Source: Bacteroidota bacterium
GTDB taxonomy: Bacteria > Bacteroidota > Bacteroidia > Bacteroidales > JAAUTT01
DNA length: 64,000 nucleotides
Reading direction: 5' to 3'
NCBI GenBank assembly: GCA_023429135.1
Contig: JAEYWD010000094.1
Span: 124,001 to 188,000 of the forward strand
Shown: one piece after another, positions 1-8,665 of the stretch
Numbering within the stretch: the stretch's first letter is position 1
How the letters are laid out: the number at the start of each line of letters is the position of its first letter
The notes under the pieces: model-generated
What the model was told of the DNA's origin: nothing
Database searches by the model: none
The model's input: only the letters and a program-made list of their open reading frames with translations
Program-made: the position numbers and the translations under genes

Positions 1-1
1 G

Positions 2-142
2 GACCGTGATAAATTTTATAATACTGACGGTACTGAATCATCATTTGGAAAAACTGTAAGGGAGAAGCTTAAACCCATTTTCGAGGAGTTTGACAAGATT
101 TGTACTTTTGAAACAGTTTATACTGATTGGGAAGTATTATAA
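2..142 (+). CDS. C-terminal end of an unknown protein (cut by window edge)
   Basis: An open frame enters from the left edge and stops at TAA 140-142, giving the last 46 residues of a protein ending in TDWEVL. The visible part is charged and looks soluble (FGKTVREKLKPIFEEF). No domain can be named from so little sequence. A hairpin with a short T-rich tail follows 26 bases later, which supports this being a real gene end. The function is unknown. Confidence 0.6.
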   Translation, partial: DRDKFYNTDGTESSFGKTVREKLKPIFEEFDKICTFETVYTDWEVL

Positions 143-168
143 TTGTTGCTGTAAGTTGTTTTTAGGAG

Positions 169-194
169 CCCGGAGGATTTCTTCCGGGTTTCTT
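169..194 (+). terminator. Probable intrinsic terminator
   Basis: CCCGGAGG (169-176) and CTTCCGGG (181-188) form an 8-bp stem with one G-T pair and an ATTT loop, followed by TTTCTT. It sits just after the stop of the leftmost gene and before the PAS-LuxR regulator, so it probably separates the two transcripts. Confidence 0.6.
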
Positions 195-348
195 GTCCGA
201 TGTTTCCACCAGGAGTATTTAATAACCTTAAGAATGCCATTTTAACCCTGGAAATATCAGGATGCATAATTTGCGAAAAATTTAGGATAGTTTTGAACAA
301 AATATTTCATAATTGGTTTACAACAAACCAATATTAACCCCAACCAAA

Positions 349-1113
349 ATGAGCCTCAGTTACCTTGAATTTATCAAGCAACATTCTCTGGATGCCCGAA
401 TTGGCATTAACCCGGAGATTGGACAATTTGTGCTCGACAACAAAGTGAAAACCCTTTTTGGATACTTCCCTTTTGGGTATTATCTGTTAGATTACCATAC
501 CCAGAAATTCGAATTCATAAACAATTCGGAATCACTGCTTGGATACACCATGGACTACTTCCTATTGGGAGGCTTGCCTGCATCCCTTAAAAATTTTCAT
601 CCCGACGACTTTGTAATCTTCTCGGAAAAATTGTTTCCCGATATTATTAAGTTTTTTTCCGAATTAAGGTCCGACGACAGGGACTACTACCGTGTAACGT
701 ATAATTACCGGTATAAAAAGAAGGATAGAACCTATATCCACCTGCAGCAACATTCAACTTTTACCGATTTTAACCTGTTAAATCTCCCGACCCGGAATTT
801 TGCTTTAATAAATGACATTTCGGCCTGCAAGCGCGATAACGCGCTGGTGCTTACCATTACCCGTGTTAAGGAAGGAAAGGAAATGTTAGTTTTACAAAAA
901 CGGTTTAACCACGAAAAACCTTCGATTTTCACTGACCGCGAAAAAGAAATTCTGGATTTAGCAATGAAAGGTTACACCGGAAAGGAAATAGCCGGCAAAT
1001 TGTTTATTAGCCTCAACACTGTACGAAACCACAAACAAAACATGATGGAAAAAACCAACACCCCTAACATTGCAAGCCTGATAGATTACGCTTTTAAAAG
1101 CGAAGTAGTTTAA
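349..1113 (+). CDS. PAS-domain LuxR-family transcriptional regulator
   Basis: A 254-residue protein. The first two thirds look like a PAS sensor fold, with the FEFINNSESLLGY and FHPDDF motifs. The last 65 residues form a LuxR-type helix-turn-helix (FTDREKEIL, GYTGKEIAGKLFIS, NTVRNHKQNM). There is no receiver domain and no membrane segment, so it is probably a cytoplasmic one-component regulator. The frame can extend to a TTG at 313, but the ATG at 349 starts the conserved-looking MSLSYLEFI and is preferred. A paralogue with the same architecture lies at 38960-39739. It precedes the large protease/hydrolase gene by 272 bases on the same strand, so it may control that cluster; this is an inference from position only. 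Confidence 0.8.
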   Translation: MSLSYLEFIKQHSLDARIGINPEIGQFVLDNKVKTLFGYFPFGYYLLDYHTQKFEFINNSESLLGYTMDYFLLGGLPASLKNFHPDDFVIFSEKLFPDIIKFFSELRSDDRDYYRVTYNYRYKKKDRTYIHLQQHSTFTDFNLLNLPTRNFALINDISACKRDNALVLTITRVKEGKEMLVLQKRFNHEKPSIFTDREKEILDLAMKGYTGKEIAGKLFISLNTVRNHKQNMMEKTNTPNIASLIDYAFKSEVV

Positions 1114-1385
1114 CTATTTACTTTCCGGGAGACAGGTAAACCTTAGTTACTGTAAACCAGGGAGGCTTATCGTGGCTTCATATTGGGCATTTGGTATCCA
1201 AATAAACAGCCGTTTCAGGTAATGAGCAGGTTGGTAGCAAAAGATTGTAAGTGAGTTGTGATGAGAAGTAAAGATAGTACAAAAGGACTATTTACCTCCC
1301 TTCTTTTTAAAGGTAAATTTATGCTATTAATTACTCTCACTACATTCAAAACAAATCAAACTCACCTGAATCTATTTAAAACCTT

Positions 1386-4300
1386 ATGCTCCGAACTATT
1401 CAATATAATTGTCAAAGTGGCGAGCCTTTCAAAATTGACGAAACTGCGGATTTGTTAATTATCCGAACCTTAAAATATACTGATCCAGATTATATCCTGA
1501 AAACAATTCCTGGAATAAAGGCCTTCTGGAGAAATATCAGAAAACATGACCAATTTCCTGATTCTTCAGTTTTTTTATATCAAATTGTCGAAACCACCGA
1601 ACCTTCCTTACTTAGAGATGAGCTAAAGAACATTATAGAAAAATATAACCACCCCAACATATGTTATGCAGGCACAGTGATGCGTTATGCCGATTCCGGC
1701 GTTTACCAGATATATACCGGGAATCTCTTTATAAAATTTCAGGATAGCGCGTCCACACATTCCATAAACAGTATTATCCGTAATCACAAACTGGATGTTA
1801 AAAGAGATCTTCCCTTTGCAAGGAACTCCTTTTTTGTTGCGCCTCACGATGATATAGGAAGGGACATCTTTGATCTTAGTATGGAATTGCTCCGGTACAA
1901 AGATGTATCACACTGTCATCCGGAATTAGTTGTAAAAAGGAAATATGTTTTCAGGAACATCCCGGTAGATACAAATACTGCATCCAAAATTCCTCAAAAT
2001 TGGGTTTTTGATAAGATAAACCTTAATAAAGCCTGGAAATATACGAGAGGTGAGAATATCCGTATTTGTGTAATTGATGACGGACTAGACTTTGGCCATC
2101 CTGCGTTCTCAAGCTCAGGTAAAATTGCGGCATACAGAGACATGCTGGATTCTACCAAAACCAAAAAACCTGTGCATCACACGGGGGAAATGCATGGCAC
2201 AGCTTGCGCAGGAATAGCATGTTCAAATGATTTTCGTGCTCCAGGCATTGCCCCGGGGGCACAACTTATGCCCGTAAGATCGGTTGGTTTGGGGTCAGTA
2301 ACCGAATCGGAAGCCTTTTATTGGGCAGTACAAAATAAAGCGGATATTATTTCCTGCAGTTGGGGACCTCCTGATGGAGATTTTACATCTAACAAAAAGA
2401 ATAATTTTGTTTATCCCATTCCCGATCATACTGATTTTGCTATCCGTTACGCTGCCACAAGAGGCCGGAATGGAAAAGGATGTCTGATTTTCTTTGCTGC
2501 AGGCAATGGGAATGAGAGCATTAAACTGGATAAGTATGCTTCGCATCCTTATGTTATGGCAATAGGAGCCTCAAATATGAATGATGAAAAAACAAGCTAC
2601 AGTGATTACGACAGTCCTATTTTTTGTACATTCCCAAGTGGCGAATATGTTAACGACGGAAAAGGATGGAAACAGATTAACGGAGTAACGGTACCTGACC
2701 CAACAGGTAAAGATGGTTATGACGATACTGATATTTTTAAACTTTTCAGCGGTACTTCGGCATCCTGTCCCGGAATGGCCGGAACCGCAGCATTACTATT
2801 ATCTCTTCGTCCGGATTTAACACGCCTTCAGGCAAAAGATATTCTTTCAAAATCATGCAAACCTCTGGGTAAATCTATTACCTCAAATTTAAGCACTTAT
2901 GATGACCAATTTGGGTTTGGTTTAATCCAAACAGATCTAGTAATTCAAAACGCTCTTAAATTTAATAAAACAGCTATGGATAACGAAAGCAAAACACAGA
3001 CTAAGGGGTATTCCCTTCACATTGGTATTAATGAGGTATCTGCGGAATATTACGGAGATATTGTGCCAAAACTTTACGGTTGCATTAAGGATATGCAGAA
3101 AATGAAATCTTTAGCCGTAAAGTTGGGATATCAAACCAAAACATTGGAAAATGAAGCTGCAACCAGTAGCAGAATTCTTGACGAAATAAAGTCACTTTCC
3201 GAAACGGCTAAACCGGGCGATATGGTCCTCATAACCTATGCAGGTCATGGTGCACCTATTATTGATGAAAACAATGATGAGCCCGACGGATATGATGAAG
3301 CGTGGGTTACTTATGATGGTTTTCTGATTGATGATAAAATTTATCAATCGTTTCAGGAATTTAAAAAAGGTGTAAAAATTCTTGTGGTTACTGATTCGTG
3401 CCATAATGGAACGGTTACGAGACTAGTAAATTTTAATAAGTATAAAAAAAGATCCCTAAGAGGAGATATCAGGTACAGGTTCCTTGAGCTGGATTTGGTA
3501 AACCAAATTCTTAGCAGGAATGGTCAAACGCAGCGGTCGTTAAAAATTACGGAAAAGAAAAAGGACAAAAGCTCTAAAACAGGGCAGATAGAACTGAATG
3601 TGCCTGTTAAGTTATTGGCAGCCTGTGCTGATGACCAGGTTGCAGGAGAAAATCAAAATGGAGGGCTTTTCACATATCACCTGATTGAAACATTCAATAA
3701 TTTTAACAATTCGATCACCTATACAAGTCTGATTGATAACGTCAAAACCAGGATGCCCTCTAGTCAGCAACCTCAAATAACTGACGAAGGATTAACTGAC
3801 AATGAATTTGATGCTTTAATGGCCTTTTCGATAGAAGCATCGAGGAAAGAACATGAAATACTGCAAGCAGAAATACCTGTTGTTGAATTAAAAAGATCTT
3901 CAATAATTGCGGTGGAAACCGATGAAATGTTTCTTAATTTAAGTTCTTCGTCGAGCCTCCGGTCTACCGGTCCTGAAAATTCAGATGTACTGAAAGTGGT
4001 AGATGGAAAAGTTGACGGAGAAAGTATAGCTGGTGAAACAGATTGGGATAAAGCATACAATCTATATTTTTCGAATCAGGATAAAAACATTGAATTTATT
4101 GAAGCTTATTTACCTCCTGAATCCTACGAAGATAGATTTTATGCAGGAAGGGACACTGAATTAAAGGAATCGGATGAATTTGACTGGCTAAAAACATATC
4201 CTCCATACAGCGATATCCACAAAAATGTTCCATTTGACTGGCACCTCGACAATGAGCATAGTCAGCTTAAAGCTGCCAGGGAAATAGTCTATCCTGAATT

Positions 4301-7142
4301 AATAACCGGAGATACTTACGATAAAAGTAAGCCTAACGTATATATTGCACATATCGATACCGGAATTCTGGAAGACCATCCTTCGAAGCCCGAAAACCTG
4401 ATTCTGAAAGTTACTGCCGATAATGATACAATAATTACAGGAGCTGAGGATAAAGATGTTATTACCCCGGGAGAACAGCAGGGACATGGTAATGCCACGC
4501 TGGCTATTCTAGCCGGTGGAAAATTAATGGGAACACAAACTGGTGGCGAATTTTCCGGATATTTTGGAGCTATCCCTTTTGCCAAAGTTGTTACCATTAA
4601 AGTTAGCGATTATGTTGTGTTACTTAGCGGAAAAAGAGTTGCTGAGGCAATTGAGTATGCTATTACTCTTGGAGTGGATGTTATAACCATGAGTATGGCA
4701 GGTTTACCTTCCAAAGCAATGGCCAAAGCTGTAAATAAAGCATATGAAGCCGGCATTGTTATTTGTAGTGCTGCCAGTAACAGTTGGGTTAAAGGGTTAA
4801 AAAAGGCCGCACCCGACTGTATGCTATATCCGGCAAGATTCGACCGAACCATAGGGGTGGTGGGAGCAACCTATACTCAGGTGCCGTATGTTTATAAACT
4901 TCATAATACCGAAACCCGAACCGCAGGTGGCTGTTATATGCAAATGAGTTATGGCCCCAGAGCTGCAATGAATACTGCCATTGCCGGGTACACTCCAAAT
5001 ATTGCATGGTTTGAAGTTGATATGAAAAAAGAAAAAGGTAAATTGCCATTCGTTAAAAACGGAGGAGGAACATCAAGCGCTACACCACAGGTTGCGGCGG
5101 CGGCAGCTCTATATATTCAAAAATACCGGGACGAAATTGAAAAAATAGCTGGAAAAGACAAATGGAAAAAGGTTGAAATTGTAAAAGCAGCTCTTTTTAA
5201 ATCAGCTCATAAATTGAACGATTATTCCGAATTTTATGGTAACGGAATTCTAAGAGCCAAGAATGCCCTCATGATAGAACCTAAGGATATTGAACTTCCT
5301 AAAGAAAAGGCACCTGAGGCAAAAGATGAAGGATCTTTCCTCAAAAGCTTATTTTTTGTTTTCAGAAGAAGTTTAATTGACAATCAGCACGACCAGAAGT
5401 TGACTCAAATGATGAACACAGAATTGATGCAACTGATGCATCGTGAGCCTGAATTATTCCCGCTGTTAAAAAATTACAATTTTTCGGACCCGAAAGAGGA
5501 ACTTACTTATGATGACAGGATACTGCTGATTGATGTTGTTCAGAGATCCAAACTCGCATCTTCTTTTTTGAAGAGTAACATTGTAACGAAAAAAATGCCC
5601 GATTCTCCTGCTATTACAAGAGGAGTAACCATCGATTCGTTTCACATTAACAGCCTGGAACTGGAATCGCTATACGGAAATTATAACCTCAGAAGCTCAG
5701 GTATTAAATATGTAATTAAATCATTTAGAAAAAATATCGGGGAAGAGAATTTCAATCTGGATCTATCTGTTGATGAAATAGAACTAGAAATAAACGGTCC
5801 TTTAACCAGGGACGCGAATACCTCACTCAACCTGATTACGAATTTCACGAAAAATGACCGTCAGTGTGCAATCCTAGTTGAAAAGGAACTGGATGGAGAG
5901 ACTGTTGCCGAGTGGGTGTTTGACCAACCAATCCAAAATCAGACCTCCCGGGATTTCAGTTTTAACCGGAACGGGCGTGATGGAAATCAGTTTACAATTG
6001 ATTTTAGTGATCACCTCCCGAATACTAACCGAAATCTGTTCTCCAAAATCGGAAAAGTATTAATCAAAGTTATCAGTTGGTTGTCGCCGCAGGATGAGCA
6101 AGCAGGCAATTTTAAAGAATGGCTCGCCCGAATGGGAAAATCCAGATACATGGTAATGGGATATGATTTGGAAAGTTCAACAAATAGATGGATCAATCTG
6201 GATAAAAAGGCCGAAATGTGGGATGCCATCTCAAAAGACAGTAAACCCGTTTTACTCCTGTTCCCGGGGCTATTCAGAGATGTAACCGAGAACTTCACCG
6301 ATCTTCTTTCCAATTCTGCAATTCTGGAGGCTTTAAAAAATAAGTACTCCCGTTATGTAATTGGATTCAATATGCCCGATATAATCGCAGGTATTGAAGA
6401 AAATGCCAAAGGCATACACGATCTTTTACCAAAGGAACTGTTGAATAAGCAAAGTGTTGTAATTGCCCGAAGCCGTGGCGGATTGGTATCAAGGTATCTG
6501 TTCGAAAATCTGTGGGATGGGAAAAAACCGGATAAATATCCATTTAAACTGCAGAAAATGATTTTGGTAGGAACGCCTAATGAGGGTACTCCTATTGCCA
6601 GCAATAAAAAATGGAAAGATCTTGTTAACGTAATTACGAATATACTTGGGAAAGCCCTTGTAATCGGAGGTCCTGTATTCAGCAGCATTCAGATGGTAGT
6701 TGCAGCTATAGTTAATCGTGTAACCGACCTGGATGGAATAAACGATCTGGAGGTTAAAAGTGACGTTTTGATGAAGCTTAATAGCAATTTAAATGTCGCA
6801 AAAAATAATTATTACGTGGTTACCTCCGATTACGAACCCCAAAACAGTATATTAAGATTTCTGGAAGAAATTGCTGTTGACCGTTACATATTCACCGGAA
6901 TAACAAATGATGGGGTTGTTCCTGTAAAAAGTGCAATATGCGAGTCGATTAATAAAACAGCATTCATCCCCGAAATAAACCGGTTGCTGCTAGGAGCATC
7001 GGAACGCACACATCATTTCCAGTACCTTAATCCCGAAAACACAAGAACCATAAACTGGATAACATCGATCCTCCTGAAACCCGATCCTAAGTTAAATGGT
7101 GAAGCCCGTGAAGAAGAACATCTTGAAGAAGTTGCAGGTTAA
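1386..7142 (+). CDS. Giant subtilisin-caspase-subtilisin-alpha/beta-hydrolase fusion protein
   Basis: 1918 residues with no signal peptide, so probably cytoplasmic. Residues 1-190 form an N-terminal region like the propeptide-like domains ahead of S8 peptidases. Subtilisin 1 has D231 (VIDDG), H270 (MHGTACAG) and S458 (GTSASCPGMA). A caspase-like C14 domain has H621 (YAGHGAP) and C672 (TDSCHNG). Subtilisin 2 has D991 (IDTGI), H1034 (GHGNATLA) and S1230 (GGTSSATPQ). After a roughly 350-residue unassigned region comes an alpha/beta-hydrolase: LLLFPGLF, nucleophile S1696 in ARSRGG (the usual first Gly is Ala), TPNEGTP, and possible acid and base in ITNDGVVP and H1876/H1877. All three protease active sites appear intact. 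It is the first gene of a four-gene cluster and overlaps the next gene by 47 bases. The domains are well supported; a role as a conflict or cell-death effector is inferred. Confidence 0.9.
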   Translation: MLRTIQYNCQSGEPFKIDETADLLIIRTLKYTDPDYILKTIPGIKAFWRNIRKHDQFPDSSVFLYQIVETTEPSLLRDELKNIIEKYNHPNICYAGTVMRYADSGVYQIYTGNLFIKFQDSASTHSINSIIRNHKLDVKRDLPFARNSFFVAPHDDIGRDIFDLSMELLRYKDVSHCHPELVVKRKYVFRNIPVDTNTASKIPQNWVFDKINLNKAWKYTRGENIRICVIDDGLDFGHPAFSSSGKIAAYRDMLDSTKTKKPVHHTGEMHGTACAGIACSNDFRAPGIAPGAQLMPVRSVGLGSVTESEAFYWAVQNKADIISCSWGPPDGDFTSNKKNNFVYPIPDHTDFAIRYAATRGRNGKGCLIFFAAGNGNESIKLDKYASHPYVMAIGASNMNDEKTSYSDYDSPIFCTFPSGEYVNDGKGWKQINGVTVPDPTGKDGYDDTDIFKLFSGTSASCPGMAGTAALLLSLRPDLTRLQAKDILSKSCKPLGKSITSNLSTYDDQFGFGLIQTDLVIQNALKFNKTAMDNESKTQTKGYSLHIGINEVSAEYYGDIVPKLYGCIKDMQKMKSLAVKLGYQTKTLENEAATSSRILDEIKSLSETAKPGDMVLITYAGHGAPIIDENNDEPDGYDEAWVTYDGFLIDDKIYQSFQEFKKGVKILVVTDSCHNGTVTRLVNFNKYKKRSLRGDIRYRFLELDLVNQILSRNGQTQRSLKITEKKKDKSSKTGQIELNVPVKLLAACADDQVAGENQNGGLFTYHLIETFNNFNNSITYTSLIDNVKTRMPSSQQPQITDEGLTDNEFDALMAFSIEASRKEHEILQAEIPVVELKRSSIIAVETDEMFLNLSSSSSLRSTGPENSDVLKVVDGKVDGESIAGETDWDKAYNLYFSNQDKNIEFIEAYLPPESYEDRFYAGRDTELKESDEFDWLKTYPPYSDIHKNVPFDWHLDNEHSQLKAAREIVYPELITGDTYDKSKPNVYIAHIDTGILEDHPSKPENLILKVTADNDTIITGAEDKDVITPGEQQGHGNATLAILAGGKLMGTQTGGEFSGYFGAIPFAKVVTIKVSDYVVLLSGKRVAEAIEYAITLGVDVITMSMAGLPSKAMAKAVNKAYEAGIVICSAASNSWVKGLKKAAPDCMLYPARFDRTIGVVGATYTQVPYVYKLHNTETRTAGGCYMQMSYGPRAAMNTAIAGYTPNIAWFEVDMKKEKGKLPFVKNGGGTSSATPQVAAAAALYIQKYRDEIEKIAGKDKWKKVEIVKAALFKSAHKLNDYSEFYGNGILRAKNALMIEPKDIELPKEKAPEAKDEGSFLKSLFFVFRRSLIDNQHDQKLTQMMNTELMQLMHREPELFPLLKNYNFSDPKEELTYDDRILLIDVVQRSKLASSFLKSNIVTKKMPDSPAITRGVTIDSFHINSLELESLYGNYNLRSSGIKYVIKSFRKNIGEENFNLDLSVDEIELEINGPLTRDANTSLNLITNFTKNDRQCAILVEKELDGETVAEWVFDQPIQNQTSRDFSFNRNGRDGNQFTIDFSDHLPNTNRNLFSKIGKVLIKVISWLSPQDEQAGNFKEWLARMGKSRYMVMGYDLESSTNRWINLDKKAEMWDAISKDSKPVLLLFPGLFRDVTENFTDLLSNSAILEALKNKYSRYVIGFNMPDIIAGIEENAKGIHDLLPKELLNKQSVVIARSRGGLVSRYLFENLWDGKKPDKYPFKLQKMILVGTPNEGTPIASNKKWKDLVNVITNILGKALVIGGPVFSSIQMVVAAIVNRVTDLDGINDLEVKSDVLMKLNSNLNVAKNNYYVVTSDYEPQNSILRFLEEIAVDRYIFTGITNDGVVPVKSAICESINKTAFIPEINRLLLGASERTHHFQYLNPENTRTINWITSILLKPDPKLNGEAREEEHLEEVAG

Positions 7143-7521
7143 TGAGGTATTTGAAGCTAATGTAGAAGCCAATTCTCAAAGTAAAGACAATTCATCTCTG
7201 GAAGTTTCCAGAGGTGAATTGTATAATTTTTTTGTTCCAAAAGGGGAGTACTGGTACGACTTTTTCTTTATCCGCAGCACTGCTTCGGGCTTTAATTTTC
7301 CATTTTTCCGCCAGAAGTTAAAACAACCACAGGCCAGGTATTTTGAACTTTGTGGCGAACTTATCGAAAACTCGTCGCCCGGGAGCTTCATAATTGGAGA
7401 ACAACTGAACAATTTTGAGTGTACGGAGAGTGGCAGGCTGATATTGTTTGCCAATGATGTTCCGGGTTTTTATTTTAATAATCGTGGCTCAATAAGAGTA
7501 TGGATAACCAGAACAAAATAA
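7096..7521 (+). CDS. LecA/PA-IL-like lectin-fold protein
   Basis: 141 residues, no signal peptide. The C-terminal half closely matches Pseudomonas PA-IL (LecA) as remembered: LCGELI corresponds to FCGALV, and NDVPGFYFNNRGSIRV corresponds to NDVPGTYGNNSGSFSV. The LecA calcium and galactose ligands in this loop (Asp, Asn, Asn) map to D121, N128 and N129. The ATG at 7096 lies inside the end of the upstream gene in another frame (47-base overlap), suggesting translational coupling; a later alternative start near the upstream stop cannot be excluded. In this context it may act as a ligand-sensing or targeting subunit for the large hydrolase. The fold is fairly sure, the ligand is not known. Confidence 0.7.
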   Translation: MVKPVKKNILKKLQVNEVFEANVEANSQSKDNSSLEVSRGELYNFFVPKGEYWYDFFFIRSTASGFNFPFFRQKLKQPQARYFELCGELIENSSPGSFIIGEQLNNFECTESGRLILFANDVPGFYFNNRGSIRVWITRTK

Positions 7522-7537
7522 AAAACAATAAGCTAAA

Positions 7538-7747
7538 ATGACAGTAAGGGAATTAATAGATAAATTAGATGGTTATGATGCCGCAACCCTCGTTATTATT
7601 GAGACTAACGAGCCAGATGAATTTGCCGATATAGAACTGGTAACTAAAAGAGTATCTCAAACCGGGTACAGGCCAAATCTTTACCACAGCAATATGCTTG
7701 GAGAGTATAGTATTGTAATTTCGCCCATTTTAAAAAAACGGCCATAA
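7538..7747 (+). CDS. Small acidic protein of unknown function (MTVRELIDKL type)
   Basis: 69 residues starting at ATG 7538, 16 bases after the lectin-like gene. The N-terminus MTVRELIDKLDGYDAATLVII resembles small proteins common in phages and accessory regions, with a short helix followed by a beta strand. There is no catalytic motif, signal or membrane segment. Its stop is one base from the start of the next gene, so it belongs to the same transcription unit. The role is unknown; an adaptor or control protein for the cluster is only a guess. Confidence 0.6.
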   Translation: MTVRELIDKLDGYDAATLVIIETNEPDEFADIELVTKRVSQTGYRPNLYHSNMLGEYSIVISPILKKRP

Positions 7748-7748
7748 C

Positions 7749-8174
7749 ATGCTTAGTGATGAATTAAAAGAAGAATACTTTCATCTTCAAAAAGTAATAG
7801 AAGATTTCGACTCAAAATCCATAACCATTAAAGCATGGAGTGTTACATTAAGCATGTCGGGAATAGGTGCTGCATTTTTAAAAGAAAAAAGCATTATCCT
7901 GCTTCTTTCGGGAATTAGTGCACTCCTATTCTGGATAGTTGAAGCATCCTGGAAACATTTCCAGTTTTCTTACTATTCTCGCATCAGGGAAATAGAGAAA
8001 TTTGTAAGAGGTGAGCTGTCACAAATCAGTCCGTTGCAAATAAACACAAGCTGGAAGCAATCATATCACGAAAGAGGACTTTTTAGATTTCTGAGTATAT
8101 TTTTTAGGGCACATGTATTTCTCCCACATGGAATTATTTTCATTGTAGGAATAACCCTTTACCTTTTATTGTAA
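7749..8174 (+). CDS. Small membrane protein, last gene of the giant-hydrolase cluster
   Basis: 141 residues. A soluble N-terminal helix (1-26) is followed by two closely spaced hydrophobic segments (about 28-46 and 49-69), a charged cytosolic stretch (about 70-120) and a C-terminal hydrophobic segment (about 121-141). The tight hairpin followed by a charged helix recalls small two-helix membrane effectors found in conflict operons (SLATT-like), but no diagnostic motif was recognised, so this is architecture only. It follows the 69-residue gene by one base and closes the four-gene cluster. It might be a membrane anchor, a pore-forming effector or an immunity-type protein. Confidence 0.65.
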   Translation: MLSDELKEEYFHLQKVIEDFDSKSITIKAWSVTLSMSGIGAAFLKEKSIILLLSGISALLFWIVEASWKHFQFSYYSRIREIEKFVRGELSQISPLQINTSWKQSYHERGLFRFLSIFFRAHVFLPHGIIFIVGITLYLLL

Positions 8175-8330
8175 GAATTTTCACTCACCACTATTTGGAA
8201 CATAGGCCGTTTTTGGAATTAAAAAGCAGAACCTTCACTACTGATGAGAATTTGAATTAATGTGTGGCGACATTAGCTAAGCCTCATTCTCTGATCACAT
8301 AAAAAACATAATCTCATATTTTGTTATAAA

Positions 8331-8444
8331 GGTCGAAAAGAAAGCCGGCATATCTTTACGCTCAGGAATAAAACCCCGCATGGTTACCAACCTGTTAAGC
8401 GAATCGTAAAAATATGTGTAAATACGTGCAGTTAATCCGTTTTC
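8331..8444 (-). pseudogene. Decayed fragment related to the lipoprotein gene at 54438-55241
   Basis: Read on the minus strand, this 114-base stretch aligns without gaps to 54624-54737 (plus strand), with roughly 10-15 mismatches counted by hand. It encodes the same motif, ENGLTARIYTYFYDS and MRGFIPERKDMPA, where the intact gene has ENGLTASIYRYFYDS and MRGFIPESKDMPA. Similarity fades on both sides. The frame has no suitable start and runs into TGA soon after the match. It is therefore a remnant of a second copy of that gene family. The remainder of the 490-base gap between 8174 and 8666 shows no other gene. Confidence 0.75.
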
Positions 8445-8541
8445 CAGATAATAAATTCCCCTTAGCAGAAGTAAGTAATTATAAATCCTTTTTCCGATAC
8501 AGCTCGTCCCTCCATTACCTCTAAAAACAGTATCTCCATTT

Positions 8542-8549
8542 TATATTTG
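8542..8549 (+). promoter_or_regulatory. Possible -7 element for the PQQ-repeat gene
   Basis: TATATTTG matches the Bacteroidetes -7 consensus TAnnTTTG exactly, but no TTTG is seen 19 bases upstream. It would leave a leader of roughly 110 bases before ATG 8666. Weak evidence. Confidence 0.3.
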
Positions 8550-8665
8550 ATAAAATATACTTAACTGTTTAGGTAAAATCATTTACTTGTTTTAAAATTG
8601 TACCGCGGCAGGTTAAGCATTATAAATCAACAACTAATTATCAAACATTAACGACGACTATAATT

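Noticed and set aside
1258..1458. 66-residue frame before the giant hydrolase gene
   Set aside because: It overlaps the start of the giant gene in another frame, has low-complexity content and no motif; chance frame.
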